This document shows, in pieces, positions 10,028 to 18,460 of a stretch of DNA of 64,000 bases. The translations under genes were made by a program, and so were the position numbers. Origin of the DNA: Deinococcus actinosclerus. Its GTDB lineage: Bacteria; Deinococcota; Deinococci; Deinococcales; Deinococcaceae. The stretch lies in NCBI RefSeq assembly GCF_001507665.1, contig NZ_CP013910.1, positions 2,355,501 through 2,419,500 of the forward strand, read 5' to 3'. How positions within the stretch are numbered: position 1 is the first letter of the stretch; each line of letters starts with the position of its first letter. The notes under the pieces are model-generated. The model saw only the letters and a program-made list of their open reading frames with translations. It did not search any database and was not told the DNA's origin.

Positions 10028-10795
10028 GTGACCGCCGCGCCCGCGCTGCCCACCCCCACCCCGCCGCCCCCGGCCGGGGTGGGCTTCAGCGTGGCGCTGC
10101 CCGCATTCAGCGGCACCCTGGCGGAACTGGCCTCCGCGCTGCGCGCCGGCCGCGTCCAGCCGGGCGAGGTGCCCCTGCTGACCCTCACGCGCGACGTGCT
10201 GGCCTGGGCGCAGGCGGTCACGGGCGGCCCGCTGGAGGGCGCGCACCCGGACCTGCTGCCCACCCTGGCCGCCGTCATCGCGCTGAAGGCCCGTCTGCTA
10301 CTGCCGCAACCCGAGCCCGAGGAGACAGAGGCGGGCGGCGACTGGTTCGAGCCGCTGGACGACGTACTGGAAGGCGTGGAGGCCCTGGCGGAACTGGGCG
10401 CCCTGGTGGACTTCCTGGCCGCGCGCCGCCGCGAACGCGAGGGCCTGATTCCCGCCCGCGCCGTGCCCGTGACCCTCCCACGCCGCGAACGGCCCCGCAA
10501 CCCGCAGGGCAGCCTCGCCAAACTCGTGAAGGCCGCGCAGAACGCCGTGCGGCAGGTCGAGGTGCCCCTGCTGGCCCGCGACCGCCTCTCGCTGGCCGAC
10601 GCGCTGGGCGCGCTGCGCGCCTTCGGCCGCCGCCTGCGGACCTTCACCTTCCGGGGCATCCCCGCGCAGGACTGGGGCGAGCAGACCACCTACTTCGCCG
10701 CGCTGCTCGAAGGCGTGAAGGAAGGGAACTTCAGCGTCGAGCAGACCGACACGTACGGCGACATTCAGGTGCAGTCCCACCTCGCGCAGGACTGA
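10028..10795 (+). CDS. scpA: Segregation and condensation protein A
   Basis: ScpA is the kleisin subunit that bridges the heads of SMC with ScpB for chromosome condensation. The 255-residue product begins at GTG 10028 with a Pro/Ala-rich stretch. It then shows the N-terminal helical domain (FSGTLAELASALRAGRVQPGEVPLLTLTRDVLAW, the degenerate form of F-x-GPLDLLL) and the C-terminal winged helix (FAALLEGVKEGNFSVEQTDTYGDIQVQ). The spacing of 10 bases behind trpS suggests one transcript. ScpB is not in the window. The divergence of the N-terminal motif is common in Deinococcus-Thermus proteins. Confidence 0.85.
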   Translation: MTAAPALPTPTPPPPAGVGFSVALPAFSGTLAELASALRAGRVQPGEVPLLTLTRDVLAWAQAVTGGPLEGAHPDLLPTLAAVIALKARLLLPQPEPEETEAGGDWFEPLDDVLEGVEALAELGALVDFLAARRREREGLIPARAVPVTLPRRERPRNPQGSLAKLVKAAQNAVRQVEVPLLARDRLSLADALGALRAFGRRLRTFTFRGIPAQDWGEQTTYFAALLEGVKEGNFSVEQTDTYGDIQVQSHLAQD

Positions 10796-10806
10796 CCGCC
10801 GATGAA

Positions 10807-10840
10807 CTGGGGGGAGAGGCCGGTGCGACCTCTGCCCCAG
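10807..10840. terminator. Hairpin between convergent scpA and shikimate dehydrogenase-like gene
   Basis: CTGGGGGGAGAGG (10807-10819) pairs with CCTCTGCCCCAG (10829-10840) around a 9-base loop with a one-base irregularity. It lies in the 59-base gap between two genes that end facing each other, so it probably serves both strands. Confidence 0.6.
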
Positions 10841-10854
10841 GCTGTTCCTGCGCG

Positions 10855-11688
10855 TCAGGTGCGGGCGAACTCGACGGCGGCCTGTACCTGCTCTTCCGAT
10901 GGGCGCACGCCGGTGTACAGCACGAACTGCTCCAGCGCCTGCAACGCCACGACCTCCAGCCCGGTCACGACGGGCCTCCCCTGCCGCCGGGCCTCCACGA
11001 TCAGGGGCGTCTCGCTGGGCAGGGCGACCACGTCGAACACCGTGCCTGCGCGGGCGATGGCGTCAGGGGTGAAGGCGAGGTCGTCCGCCTCCGGGCCGCC
11101 CGCCATGCCAATCGGCGTGACATTCACGAGCAGGTCACCGCCTTGCACGCCCGGCGTCGTGGGGTGCCAGTCCCAGCCGCAGCGCGCCGCCAGTGCCCGC
11201 CCGGCCGCCTCGTTGCGGGCGACGAGCACGCCGCGCGTGAAGCCCGCGTCGCGCAGGGCGCTCGCCACGGCCCTGCCCATGCCGCCACTGCCGCGCAGCA
11301 CCACCCGCGCGTCCCGGTTCAGCGCGTGCCGTTCGATCAGGAGCTGAATGGCGGTGTAATCGGTGTTGAAGGCCTTCAGGTGCCCGCCGGTGTTCACGAT
11401 GGTGTTCACCGACCCGATGGCGGCCGCCGAGGCGTCCAGTTCGTCCAGCAGCGGGATCACGGCCTCCTTGAACGGCATGCTGACCGCGCAGCCGCGCACG
11501 CCCAGCGCCCGGATACCCGCCACGACGCCCACGATGTCCTGCACGCCGAACGCCTTGTACACGAAATCCAGACCCAGCGCTGCGTACAGGTGATTGTGAA
11601 AACGAGTCCCGAAGTTGCTCGGGCGGGCCGACACGCTCATGCACAGCGTCGTGCCCCGATTGATGTCCAGCTTGCTCGCGCCTGTCAT
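10855..11688 (-). CDS. Shikimate 5-dehydrogenase-like protein (SDH-L class)
   Basis: The protein matches the shikimate dehydrogenase fold. Its start (INRGTTLCMSVSARPSNFGTRFHN) resembles the Haemophilus HI0607 subgroup, which was described as a distinct class with weak shikimate activity, rather than canonical AroE (whose start carries GxPxxHSxSP). Other landmarks are VRGCAVSMPFKEAVIP with the catalytic lysine, NTDYTA, the nucleotide-binding GSGGMGRAVASAL and the C-terminal ALEQFVLYTG. The ATG at 11688 overlaps the stop of a small upstream reading frame (ATGA). It lies downstream of argC rather than in the aro cluster at 51.9-55.4 kb, so its role in chorismate synthesis is uncertain. Confidence 0.8.
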   Translation of the reverse strand: MTGASKLDINRGTTLCMSVSARPSNFGTRFHNHLYAALGLDFVYKAFGVQDIVGVVAGIRALGVRGCAVSMPFKEAVIPLLDELDASAAAIGSVNTIVNTGGHLKAFNTDYTAIQLLIERHALNRDARVVLRGSGGMGRAVASALRDAGFTRGVLVARNEAAGRALAARCGWDWHPTTPGVQGGDLLVNVTPIGMAGGPEADDLAFTPDAIARAGTVFDVVALPSETPLIVEARRQGRPVVTGLEVVALQALEQFVLYTGVRPSEEQVQAAVEFART

Positions 11689-11765
11689 GACTGCCACGCT
11701 CCGGCGACTGCGCTGCGTGCCCTGCGCTCCGCTCCGGTCACTCCACTCCGTCTCCGTCGTCTCAT
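11685..11765 (-). CDS. Possible 26-codon Arg-rich small ORF coupled to the next gene
   Basis: An ATG at 11765 is preceded by AAGGAG with a 5-base spacer, the best ribosome binding site in the argC-downstream gap. The frame encodes 26 residues beginning MRRRRRSGV and ends at a TGA that overlaps the ATG of the shikimate dehydrogenase-like gene (ATGA). This could be a real small protein or a coupling device that delivers ribosomes to a gene lacking its own Shine-Dalgarno. The DNA is repetitive (GGAG-rich), so conservation is needed to decide. Confidence 0.3.
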   Translation of the reverse strand: MRRRRRSGVTGAERRARSAVAGAWQS

Positions 11766-11783
11766 TCCTGCTCCTTCCAGTCG

Positions 11784-11802
11784 GCTCCGGGTCACCCGGA
11801 GC
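11784..11802 (-). terminator. Hairpin just after argC
   Basis: GCTCCGGGT (11784-11792) and ACCCGGAGC (11794-11802) form a perfect, tight hairpin 4 bases after the argC stop. There is no U-run, so it may be an mRNA-stabilising end or a partial terminator rather than a strong stop. Confidence 0.4.
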
Positions 11803-11806
11803 GGAA

Positions 11807-12724
11807 TCACAGTCCCAGCATCAGGTTCAGGTTCTGCACCGCCGCGCCGCCCGCGCCCTTCCCGAGGTTGTCCAGCCGCGCGACCAGCAGCACCCGCTCG
11901 CCGTTCGCGGACGGGTACACGAACAGCTCCAGATCGTTCGTGCCGTTCAGGGTCTGCGGGTCCAGCACCTCCGGGTTGGCGGCCATGTCAAACACCCGCA
12001 CGTACCGCTGCCCGGCGTAGTGAGCCTTCAACGCCGCGTGCAGGGCGTCGGGCGTGGTGCCCAGCTCGCGCAGGTGCAGCGGGATGGTCACGGTCATGCC
12101 CTGCGCCCACGCGCCCACGTTCGGCGTGAAGATCGGCGTGCGGCTCAATCCCCCGTAGCGCATCGTCTCGGGGATGTGCTTGTGCTCCAGCCCCAGCGCG
12201 TAACTCAGGAACGCGCCCTTCATCGGGTGATCCTCACCCTTCTCGTGCGCGTCCACCAGCGCCCGGCCCCCACCCGTATACCCGCTGTACCCCTGGATGC
12301 TGACCGGGAAGTCCGCCGGGATCAGGCCCGCGCCCGTCAGCGGCGCCAGCAGTGAGATCGCGCCGGTGCTGTAACAGCCGGGGTTCGCCACGAAGCGCGC
12401 CGCGCGGATCGCGTCCGCCTGCCCCGCGTTCAACTCCGGGAAGCCGAACACCCACGCCGGATTCACCCGGTGCGCCGTGCTCGCATCCAGCAGCCGCGCG
12501 GCCGGGTTGGTCGTCAGCGTGACCGCCTCGCGCGCCGCGTCGTCATGCAGGCACAGAATCGACACGTCCGCCGCGTTCAGCAACTCCGCCCGCGCGTCCG
12601 CATCCTTGCGCCGCGCCGGGTCGATGCTCAGCAGCTCGATATCCGACCGGCCCTCCAGCCGGGAGCGGATCTGCAGGCCGGTCGTTCCGGCCTCACCGTC
12701 AATAAATACCTTGGGGGCTGTCAT
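11807..12724 (-). CDS. argC: N-acetyl-gamma-glutamyl-phosphate reductase
   Basis: ArgC reduces N-acetylglutamyl phosphate with NADPH in arginine synthesis. The product is 305 residues, the shorter class II form. The NADP-binding start reads [14 protein letters not shown]. The catalytic cysteine is in [12 protein letters not shown], and the substrate loop is in [11 protein letters not shown]. The His-containing LEHKHIPE segment completes the active site. Its ATG overlaps the stop of the upstream small gene (12721-13047) by 4 bases. argF lies upstream in the same direction with three small genes between, giving a partial arginine cluster. Confidence 0.95.
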   Translation of the reverse strand: MTAPKVFIDGEAGTTGLQIRSRLEGRSDIELLSIDPARRKDADARAELLNAADVSILCLHDDAAREAVTLTTNPAARLLDASTAHRVNPAWVFGFPELNAGQADAIRAARFVANPGCYSTGAISLLAPLTGAGLIPADFPVSIQGYSGYTGGGRALVDAHEKGEDHPMKGAFLSYALGLEHKHIPETMRYGGLSRTPIFTPNVGAWAQGMTVTIPLHLRELGTTPDALHAALKAHYAGQRYVRVFDMAANPEVLDPQTLNGTNDLELFVYPSANGERVLLVARLDNLGKGAGGAAVQNLNLMLGL

Positions 12725-13047
12725 GCTTGATTCTCCATCAGGGACTGAGTGACCTGCGCGTGCAGGCGTTCGAATGTCATAGCCAGGGACGTTCCCGGTT
12801 GCAGGTGCGTCCAGAGGTCCGGCGTCATGGGCACGATGCGGATCACGCCGTGTCCGCCGCGCCCGATGACCTCCGGGTCATGGTTCTCCCACCATGCGTA
12901 CGCCTTCACCAGCTCTCCGGCGCGATGGAAGCTGAAGACGCTGCCGTCCATCGCGCCCACGTTGTCCCCGAAGCGCCGGTGGATGAATGACGTCGTCCGG
13001 TCATCCGGCAGGTGAACGCAGGCCAGCAGGAACGCCGCGTCACGCAC
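12721..13047 (-). CDS. Hypothetical protein, 108 residues
   Basis: I do not recognise this family. The product is short, with the phrases [18 protein letters not shown] and [24 protein letters not shown]; there is no signal peptide or membrane segment. It starts at a GTG (13047) that overlaps the end of the NUDIX gene by 8 bases, and its end overlaps argC by 4 bases. This tight packing supports it as a translated gene even without a family match. Context gives no clear function. Confidence 0.6.
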   Translation of the reverse strand: MRDAAFLLACVHLPDDRTTSFIHRRFGDNVGAMDGSVFSFHRAGELVKAYAWWENHDPEVIGRGGHGVIRIVPMTPDLWTHLQPGTSLAMTFERLHAQVTQSLMENQA

Positions 13048-13552
13048 CGCCCACCCCGTAGCACAGCTGCACGAGCCGCTTCAGGTCGCCCTTGGCGGGG
13101 TCGCCCTGCTCGATGCGGCGCAGGAGTTCGGCGGGCGTGAGCCACTCGGCGCTGCTGAAGTCGTCCGGGTTGAAGGCGGGCGGGTCGTCGCGGCGCAACT
13201 CGTACACGTGCATGAAGGCACTCAGGCCGTCGCGTGGGCCAAGGCGGGCGATCTGCTGCCAGGGGAGGTCGTCCACGGTCAGGTTCAGTTCCTCCTGCGT
13301 CTCGCGGCGGAAGGCCTGCTCGTACGTCTCGCCGCGTTCCACGTGCCCGCCGACGCTCATGTCGAGGCAGCCGGGGAACAGGCGTTTGTGCGCGGTGCGG
13401 CGCGGAATCCACAGCTGACCCGCGCGGTTGATCAGGAAGGCGTTGATGACGCGGACGGTCAGGCCGCGCGCGTAGGCGTCCTCGCGGGTGACGGTGCCCA
13501 CGACCTCGTCGTGCTCGTTGACGACGTCCAGCCACTCTGTCTGCGCCGTCAT
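13040..13552 (-). CDS. NUDIX hydrolase (YfcD/isopentenyl-diphosphate isomerase-like)
   Basis: The 170-residue product contains the NUDIX box GGHVERGETYEQAFRRETQEELNL, with the expected G-x5-E-x7-RE-x2-EE spacing for Mg2+ binding and diphosphate hydrolysis. The N-terminal part (EWLDVVNEHDEVVGTVTREDAY, then IPRRTAHKRLFPGCLDMSVGG) is typical of the YfcD and IPP-isomerase-like subgroup, whose substrates are mostly unknown. The ATG at 13552 overlaps the stop of the acetyltransferase gene by 4 bases (ATGA), which fixes the start. It is part of a tightly packed set with the acetyltransferase, the small unknown gene and argC. Confidence 0.88.
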   Translation of the reverse strand: MTAQTEWLDVVNEHDEVVGTVTREDAYARGLTVRVINAFLINRAGQLWIPRRTAHKRLFPGCLDMSVGGHVERGETYEQAFRRETQEELNLTVDDLPWQQIARLGPRDGLSAFMHVYELRRDDPPAFNPDDFSSAEWLTPAELLRRIEQGDPAKGDLKRLVQLCYGVGGA

Positions 13553-14067
13553 GCCGTCCATTCTGAAGCCAGGACGGCGTAGAGGGCGTCGTCCGTCCAT
13601 TCGCCCCGGTGCAGGTAGCTCTGGAGACTGGTGCCCTCATGCCGGAAGCCCAGGTGGGTGAGCAGCGCCGCGACCGCAGTGTTGCGCGGGTCGATGCTGG
13701 CGTGCACGCGGTGCAGGCCCAGGTCCGCGAACGCGTAGGTGACCAGGGCGTGCAGGGCCTCGCGGGCGTACCCGTGCCCCTGCGCGCGGCGGGCGAGCGT
13801 CACGCCGAGTTCCGCCTGCGGCCCCTGCGTGTTCAGGGCGACGTCGCCCACGAGGTCACCGCCCGTCAGGGTGACGGCGCGCTGCACCCAGCCGGGCGCC
13901 CCCAGCGGCGCGTCCGACACGAGCCCCGACACACTGTCCGGCGTGGCGGGCAGCGGCCAGCCCTGATACCGGGCGACCTCCGGATCGTTCCGGTACGCCA
14001 GAACACACGGCAGGTCGTCCGGCGTCAGGGGCCGGAGTGTCAGGCGAGGTGTGTGCAGGATGGTCAT
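13549..14067 (-). CDS. GNAT acetyltransferase (RimJ/RimL type)
   Basis: The start TPRLTLRPLTPDDLPCVLAYRNDPEVARYQGW is characteristic of the RimJ/RimL-type GNAT acetyltransferases. The acetyl-CoA loop is in LGVTLARRAQGHGYAREAL (Q/R-x-x-G-x-A form), and the C-terminal half ends NTAVAALLTHLGFRHEG. The acceptor could be a protein N-terminus, an antibiotic or another amine; nothing here decides. Its ATG at 14067 is preferred over an upstream in-frame start because it begins the conserved domain; a CACGCT hexamer sits 6 bases before it. It overlaps the NUDIX gene by 4 bases. Confidence 0.85.
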   Translation of the reverse strand: MTILHTPRLTLRPLTPDDLPCVLAYRNDPEVARYQGWPLPATPDSVSGLVSDAPLGAPGWVQRAVTLTGGDLVGDVALNTQGPQAELGVTLARRAQGHGYAREALHALVTYAFADLGLHRVHASIDPRNTAVAALLTHLGFRHEGTSLQSYLHRGEWTDDALYAVLASEWTA

Positions 14068-14094
14068 GGGGTCAGCGTGGCAGAGAAACCGGCG

Positions 14095-14126
14095 GGCGCG
14101 CATCCGCGTGACGGCAGATGCGCGCC
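14095..14126 (-). terminator. 9-bp hairpin after argF
   Basis: GGCGCGCAT (14095-14103) and ATGCGCGCC (14118-14126) form a perfect stem with a 14-base loop, starting 12 bases after the argF stop. The 3' flank on the minus strand has only a short T stretch, so termination may be partial and allow read-through into the genes leading to argC. Confidence 0.5.
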
Positions 14127-14137
14127 ACGGCGGAGGT

Positions 14138-15232
<1,095 letters not shown>

Positions 15233-15240
15233 AGGCGAGG

Positions 15241-15246
15241 AGTATA
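15241..15246 (-). promoter_or_regulatory. -10 element of argF, leaderless type
   Basis: TATACT on the minus strand ends 8 bases before the argF ATG, so transcription should start at or within a base or two of the start codon. No good -35 is visible at the usual distance. Confidence 0.6.
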
Positions 15247-15289
15247 CCCGCTTCCCGTCAGCGCACGATCACTCCGTGCAAGCTACGCA

Positions 15290-15303
15290 TGAATATGCAT
15301 TCT
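15290..15303. promoter_or_regulatory. ARG-box-like operator upstream of argF
   Basis: TGAATATGCATTCT matches the ArgR consensus TGAAT-W4-ATTCA at all but the last base and two central W positions. The arms GAAT and ATTC are symmetric. It sits about 43 bases upstream of the argF -10 in an intergenic gap of 144 bases. That is further upstream than a classical overlapping repressor site, so the mode of action is open. No argR gene is in the window. Confidence 0.5.
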
Positions 15304-15322
15304 GAATGACTGGACATGCAGA

Positions 15323-15371
15323 GTGGGGAGCGGCGCGGGGCCCTGACGGCTGCCCGCGCGCTGCGCCCCAC
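15323..15371 (-). terminator. Terminator hairpin of the M14 carboxypeptidase gene
   Basis: GTGGGG (15323-15328) pairs with CCCCAC (15366-15371), with further pairing inside between GCGCGGG and CCCGCGC. The stem begins 5 bases after the carboxypeptidase stop and separates that gene from the argF control region. Confidence 0.65.
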
Positions 15372-15376
15372 CTCCC

Positions 15377-17374
15377 TTACTTCGTTTCGGTCAGGCTGTA
15401 GCTGCCGCTGCCGCTGTAGGCGTACACGCGCCAGCGGTACGTGCCGCTCGCGGCGGCGTATTTGATGGCCTCGGCGCTGCTGCCGCCCTCGCTGGCGGCC
15501 ACCTGCGTCCAGGTGGTGCCGGAGAGTTTCTGGAGGTACAGGTCGAAGTCCGTGCCGGTGGGGCCGCTCAGGTTGCCCTGCAGGGTGCCGCCCGCGTAGG
15601 TAAAGCCGGTGCTGGACGGCTGGTAGGAGTTGCCGGCGGCGGCGACCGTACCGGTGTAGGTGGTGGTCGTGCCAGTGGTCGTGCCGACCGTGACGAACAG
15701 CGCGGAGACCGGCCCGTACGTGCCGTTGTTGTTTTTCGCGCGCACGTACACCATGTGCTTCCCGGCGCTGAGCCCGCTGGTGGACACCGTGGCCTGTACG
15801 CTCTCGGTGGCGGCGTTGAACGCGCCGTCAGCGGCCGTCATGGCGCGCGCGGTCCCGCCGGCCCAGGGGGGCGTGTCGATGAAGTACTCCGCGCCGCTGA
15901 TCGTGCGGGTGGGTTCCGCGCCGTTGCTGGTGTTGAAGCGGGTGTTCGTGGCGCTGGCGCTCAGGGTGAAGCTGGCGCCCGTGGCGACGCTGGCGGGGGC
16001 GTTCAGCGTGACGCTGTCCGGGCCGCTGCCCATGGTGTACGGCTGGCGGGCCACGCGCAGCGCGTACAGCAGGGCCGCCTGGTTCTTGGGCAGGGTGGTG
16101 CCGGTGAAGGTGTTGCACGGCTCGAAGAACGCGCTGCCCAGTTCGATGGTGTAGGCGGGCACGCCCAGCTCGCCGTACGCGAAGTCGTCGGTGGTGCCGC
16201 TGGTGGGGTACAGGCCGACGCTCTGCTCGGGCGTGTAGCCGTTGAAGTACGCGAACTTGCGGCCCAGGCTCTGCATCTGCGTGCCGTTCGGGGCGACGGT
16301 GGTGGTGTCTCCCCAGGGCCACAGGACCAGCTGGGAGTAGCTGTGGATGTCCATGTACAGGCCGCTGGTGGTGTCGGGCGCGGCGTCGGTGCGGGCGGGG
16401 CCCCGGTTGTCCGCGAAGGCCGCCTTGATCAGGGCCTGGAGGTTCTGCGTCTCGATTTCACTCGCGGCGGCGGTGCCCTTGTACGTCTCGTTGCAGGGGT
16501 CGGCGCTGGATCCGCCGGTGCCCCAGGCGTAGTTGAAGTTGCGGTTCAGGTCCACGCCGTACAGGCCGTTGCTGCACGCCTGGGTGTCGTTCACGTTCTT
16601 GCGCCAGGACGCGCCCGCCTCGGCCTTCTTGCGGCCGTCCGGGTTGCTCTGGAGGACCAGCCAGACCTCCTGACTGTCGAGCATCCAGGTGACGTCGGCG
16701 TCCTTGCCGTAGTTGGCGAGCAGGTACTCCGCGAAGCGGGTCGTGAGTTCCGCCGGGGTGTACTCGCGCGCGTGGATGGACGCGGTGATGAGCAGCCGGG
16801 GCTTGGTGCCGGTCACGCTCTTGTTGGTCAGTTTCAGGACGTTCATGTCGTACCCGCCGCGCCCCTTGCTCTTGAGCCACGAGGAGCCGAAGCTGCTCCA
16901 GCTGGCGAGGTTCGGGTACTGCGTGACGAGGCCCTGCGCGCTGGCGTAGGTTTCCTCGACGGTGCGGTAGCAGGAGTAGCCGCTGATGCTCAGGGCGCTC
17001 AGCGGGGTTTTCAGCGAGGCGCTGTGGCGCTCGGTCTGGGTCTGGTCGATCTTCACGGTCCAGCCGCGGGCGAGGCCGGTGACGCGCAGCTGCTCGAATT
17101 CGGGTCGGCTGATGTCCAGCAGCACGTAGCCGTCGTCCAGGCTGCCGCCGACCGGTTCGAAGGTCTTGACGATGTCCAGCCAGTCGCGTTTGGTCTTGAA
17201 ATCCACGCGGGACACGACGACCGGGTACTGCTGGAAGGTGCTGCACTCGTCGGCGGTGGCGACCAGGGAGTCGCTGCCCTTGGGGGCGGCCGCCTGGGGG
17301 GAGGCGGGGGTCTGCGAGCAGGACGCGAGCAGCAGGGTAGCGCTGAGCAGGGAGACGGACAGACCTTTATGCAT
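15377..17374 (-). CDS. Secreted lipoprotein zinc carboxypeptidase (M14)
   Basis: The 665-residue product starts with a lipoprotein signal (LLLASCSQ, Cys at about 19), so it is probably anchored outside the membrane. After a propeptide-like segment, the M14 catalytic domain spans about residues 130-450. Zinc ligands are in ASIHAREYTPAE (HxxE) and DIHSYSQLVLWPWG. The substrate arginine and asparagine are in GVDLNRNFNYAWG, TTDDFAYGELGVPAYTIELG supplies the catalytic glutamate, and GTTDDFAYG gives the usual specificity loop. A beta-sandwich module and a C-terminal pre-peptidase (PPC-like) domain ending YAYSGSGSYSLTETK follow. It probably feeds on extracellular peptides. Confidence 0.93.
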   Translation of the reverse strand: MHKGLSVSLLSATLLLASCSQTPASPQAAAPKGSDSLVATADECSTFQQYPVVVSRVDFKTKRDWLDIVKTFEPVGGSLDDGYVLLDISRPEFEQLRVTGLARGWTVKIDQTQTERHSASLKTPLSALSISGYSCYRTVEETYASAQGLVTQYPNLASWSSFGSSWLKSKGRGGYDMNVLKLTNKSVTGTKPRLLITASIHAREYTPAELTTRFAEYLLANYGKDADVTWMLDSQEVWLVLQSNPDGRKKAEAGASWRKNVNDTQACSNGLYGVDLNRNFNYAWGTGGSSADPCNETYKGTAAASEIETQNLQALIKAAFADNRGPARTDAAPDTTSGLYMDIHSYSQLVLWPWGDTTTVAPNGTQMQSLGRKFAYFNGYTPEQSVGLYPTSGTTDDFAYGELGVPAYTIELGSAFFEPCNTFTGTTLPKNQAALLYALRVARQPYTMGSGPDSVTLNAPASVATGASFTLSASATNTRFNTSNGAEPTRTISGAEYFIDTPPWAGGTARAMTAADGAFNAATESVQATVSTSGLSAGKHMVYVRAKNNNGTYGPVSALFVTVGTTTGTTTTYTGTVAAAGNSYQPSSTGFTYAGGTLQGNLSGPTGTDFDLYLQKLSGTTWTQVAASEGGSSAEAIKYAAASGTYRWRVYAYSGSGSYSLTETK

Positions 17375-17536
17375 GGAGCCTCCATCGGCGGCGGCCCCGT
17401 CCGGGGAGACCGGCAGGACGTCGCCTGGGTTGTGTGGTGCTGCGCTACTCTAACACCCCCCCGGCGCGCAAGCGAAAGTTCCACTGTCCATCATGGATGA
17501 ACGTGCCCGAGGGGGCCGGGCGTACACTCCCGCGCA

Positions 17537-18460
17537 ATGAGCGCCCCCGCGTCCCTGTCGCCCCTGAACACCCGCGCGCTGCTGCTGGCGCTGCTCATCA
17601 CGGGCATCTGGGGCGTCAATTTCATCGTGATCAAGTGGAGCGTGGCGGGCGCGCCGCCGCTGCTGGTGGCCGCGCTGCGCTTCGCGGTGGCTGCCCTTCC
17701 CGCCGTGTTCCTCGTGCCGCGCCCGCAGCTGCCCGCGCGGCTGCTGTGGAGCTACGGGCTGCTCGTGGGCGTCGTGCAGTTCGGGCTGCTGTACCTCGCC
17801 ATCCAGCTGGGCATGAGCGCCGGCCTGGGCTCGCTGCTCATGCAGATGCAGGCGTTCTTCACGGCGCTGCTCGCCGCGCGGCTGCTCGGCGAGCGCATCC
17901 AGCCGTGGCAGGCCGCCGGGATGACGGCCGCCTTCAGCGGCATGGCCCTGATCGGCGCGCTGTCCGGCGGCGACCTGCCCCTCATCAGCCTGGGGCTCAC
18001 GCTGCTGGCCGCGCTGGGCTGGGCGGGCAGCAACCTCGTGGTGCGGGCCTCGGGCGGCGCGAACATGCTCTCCCTGGTCGTCTGGAGCGCCCTGATCCCC
18101 CCCATCCCCCTGACGCTGCTGGCCGGCCTGACCGGCGGATGGGCCGCCGTGGGGCACACCCTCACGCACAGCGGGTGGGGCTTCTGGGCCGCCATCGTGT
18201 TCATGGGGCTGGGCAACACCGTGCTGGGCTTCGGGCTGTGGTCGCTGCTGATCCAGCGGCACGGCGCGGCGCGGGTGGCCCCCCTGTCGCTGCTGGTCCC
18301 GGTGTTCGGCCTGATCGCCAGCGCCCTGGCCTTCCACGAGGCGTTCCCGCCCGGCAAGGCTATCGGCGCGCTGCTGGTGTTCGCGGGCCTGACCCTACAC
18401 GTGTTCGGGGGCCGCTGGCAGCGCGCGCCGCGTCCTTCAGGGCCAGCACCAGAAGCGTGA
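17537..18460 (+). CDS. EamA/DMT family transporter
   Basis: The product has 307 residues with about ten membrane helices arranged as two EamA repeats (about residues 15-140 and 155-290). The family start ALLITGIWGVNFIVIKWSV and the repeat-2 start GWAGSNLVVRASGG are clear. Many members export amino acids or metabolites such as O-acetylserine, and it is closest in look to the E. coli EamA type. A TACACT hexamer (17523-17528) lies 8 bases before the ATG, so the mRNA is probably leaderless. Its last 101 bases overlap the end of the permease gene on the other strand. Confidence 0.9.
   Translation: MSAPASLSPLNTRALLLALLITGIWGVNFIVIKWSVAGAPPLLVAALRFAVAALPAVFLVPRPQLPARLLWSYGLLVGVVQFGLLYLAIQLGMSAGLGSLLMQMQAFFTALLAARLLGERIQPWQAAGMTAAFSGMALIGALSGGDLPLISLGLTLLAALGWAGSNLVVRASGGANMLSLVVWSALIPPIPLTLLAGLTGGWAAVGHTLTHSGWGFWAAIVFMGLGNTVLGFGLWSLLIQRHGAARVAPLSLLVPVFGLIASALAFHEAFPPGKAIGALLVFAGLTLHVFGGRWQRAPRPSGPAPEA

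Noticed and set aside
14095..14126. Attachment site
   Set aside because: The palindrome is a simple hairpin after argF and has no second copy or integrase.
15755..17500. 581-codon open frame antisense to the M14 carboxypeptidase
   Set aside because: The minus strand has a signal peptide and all zinc motifs, and the plus frame is Gly/Val rich with no family features.
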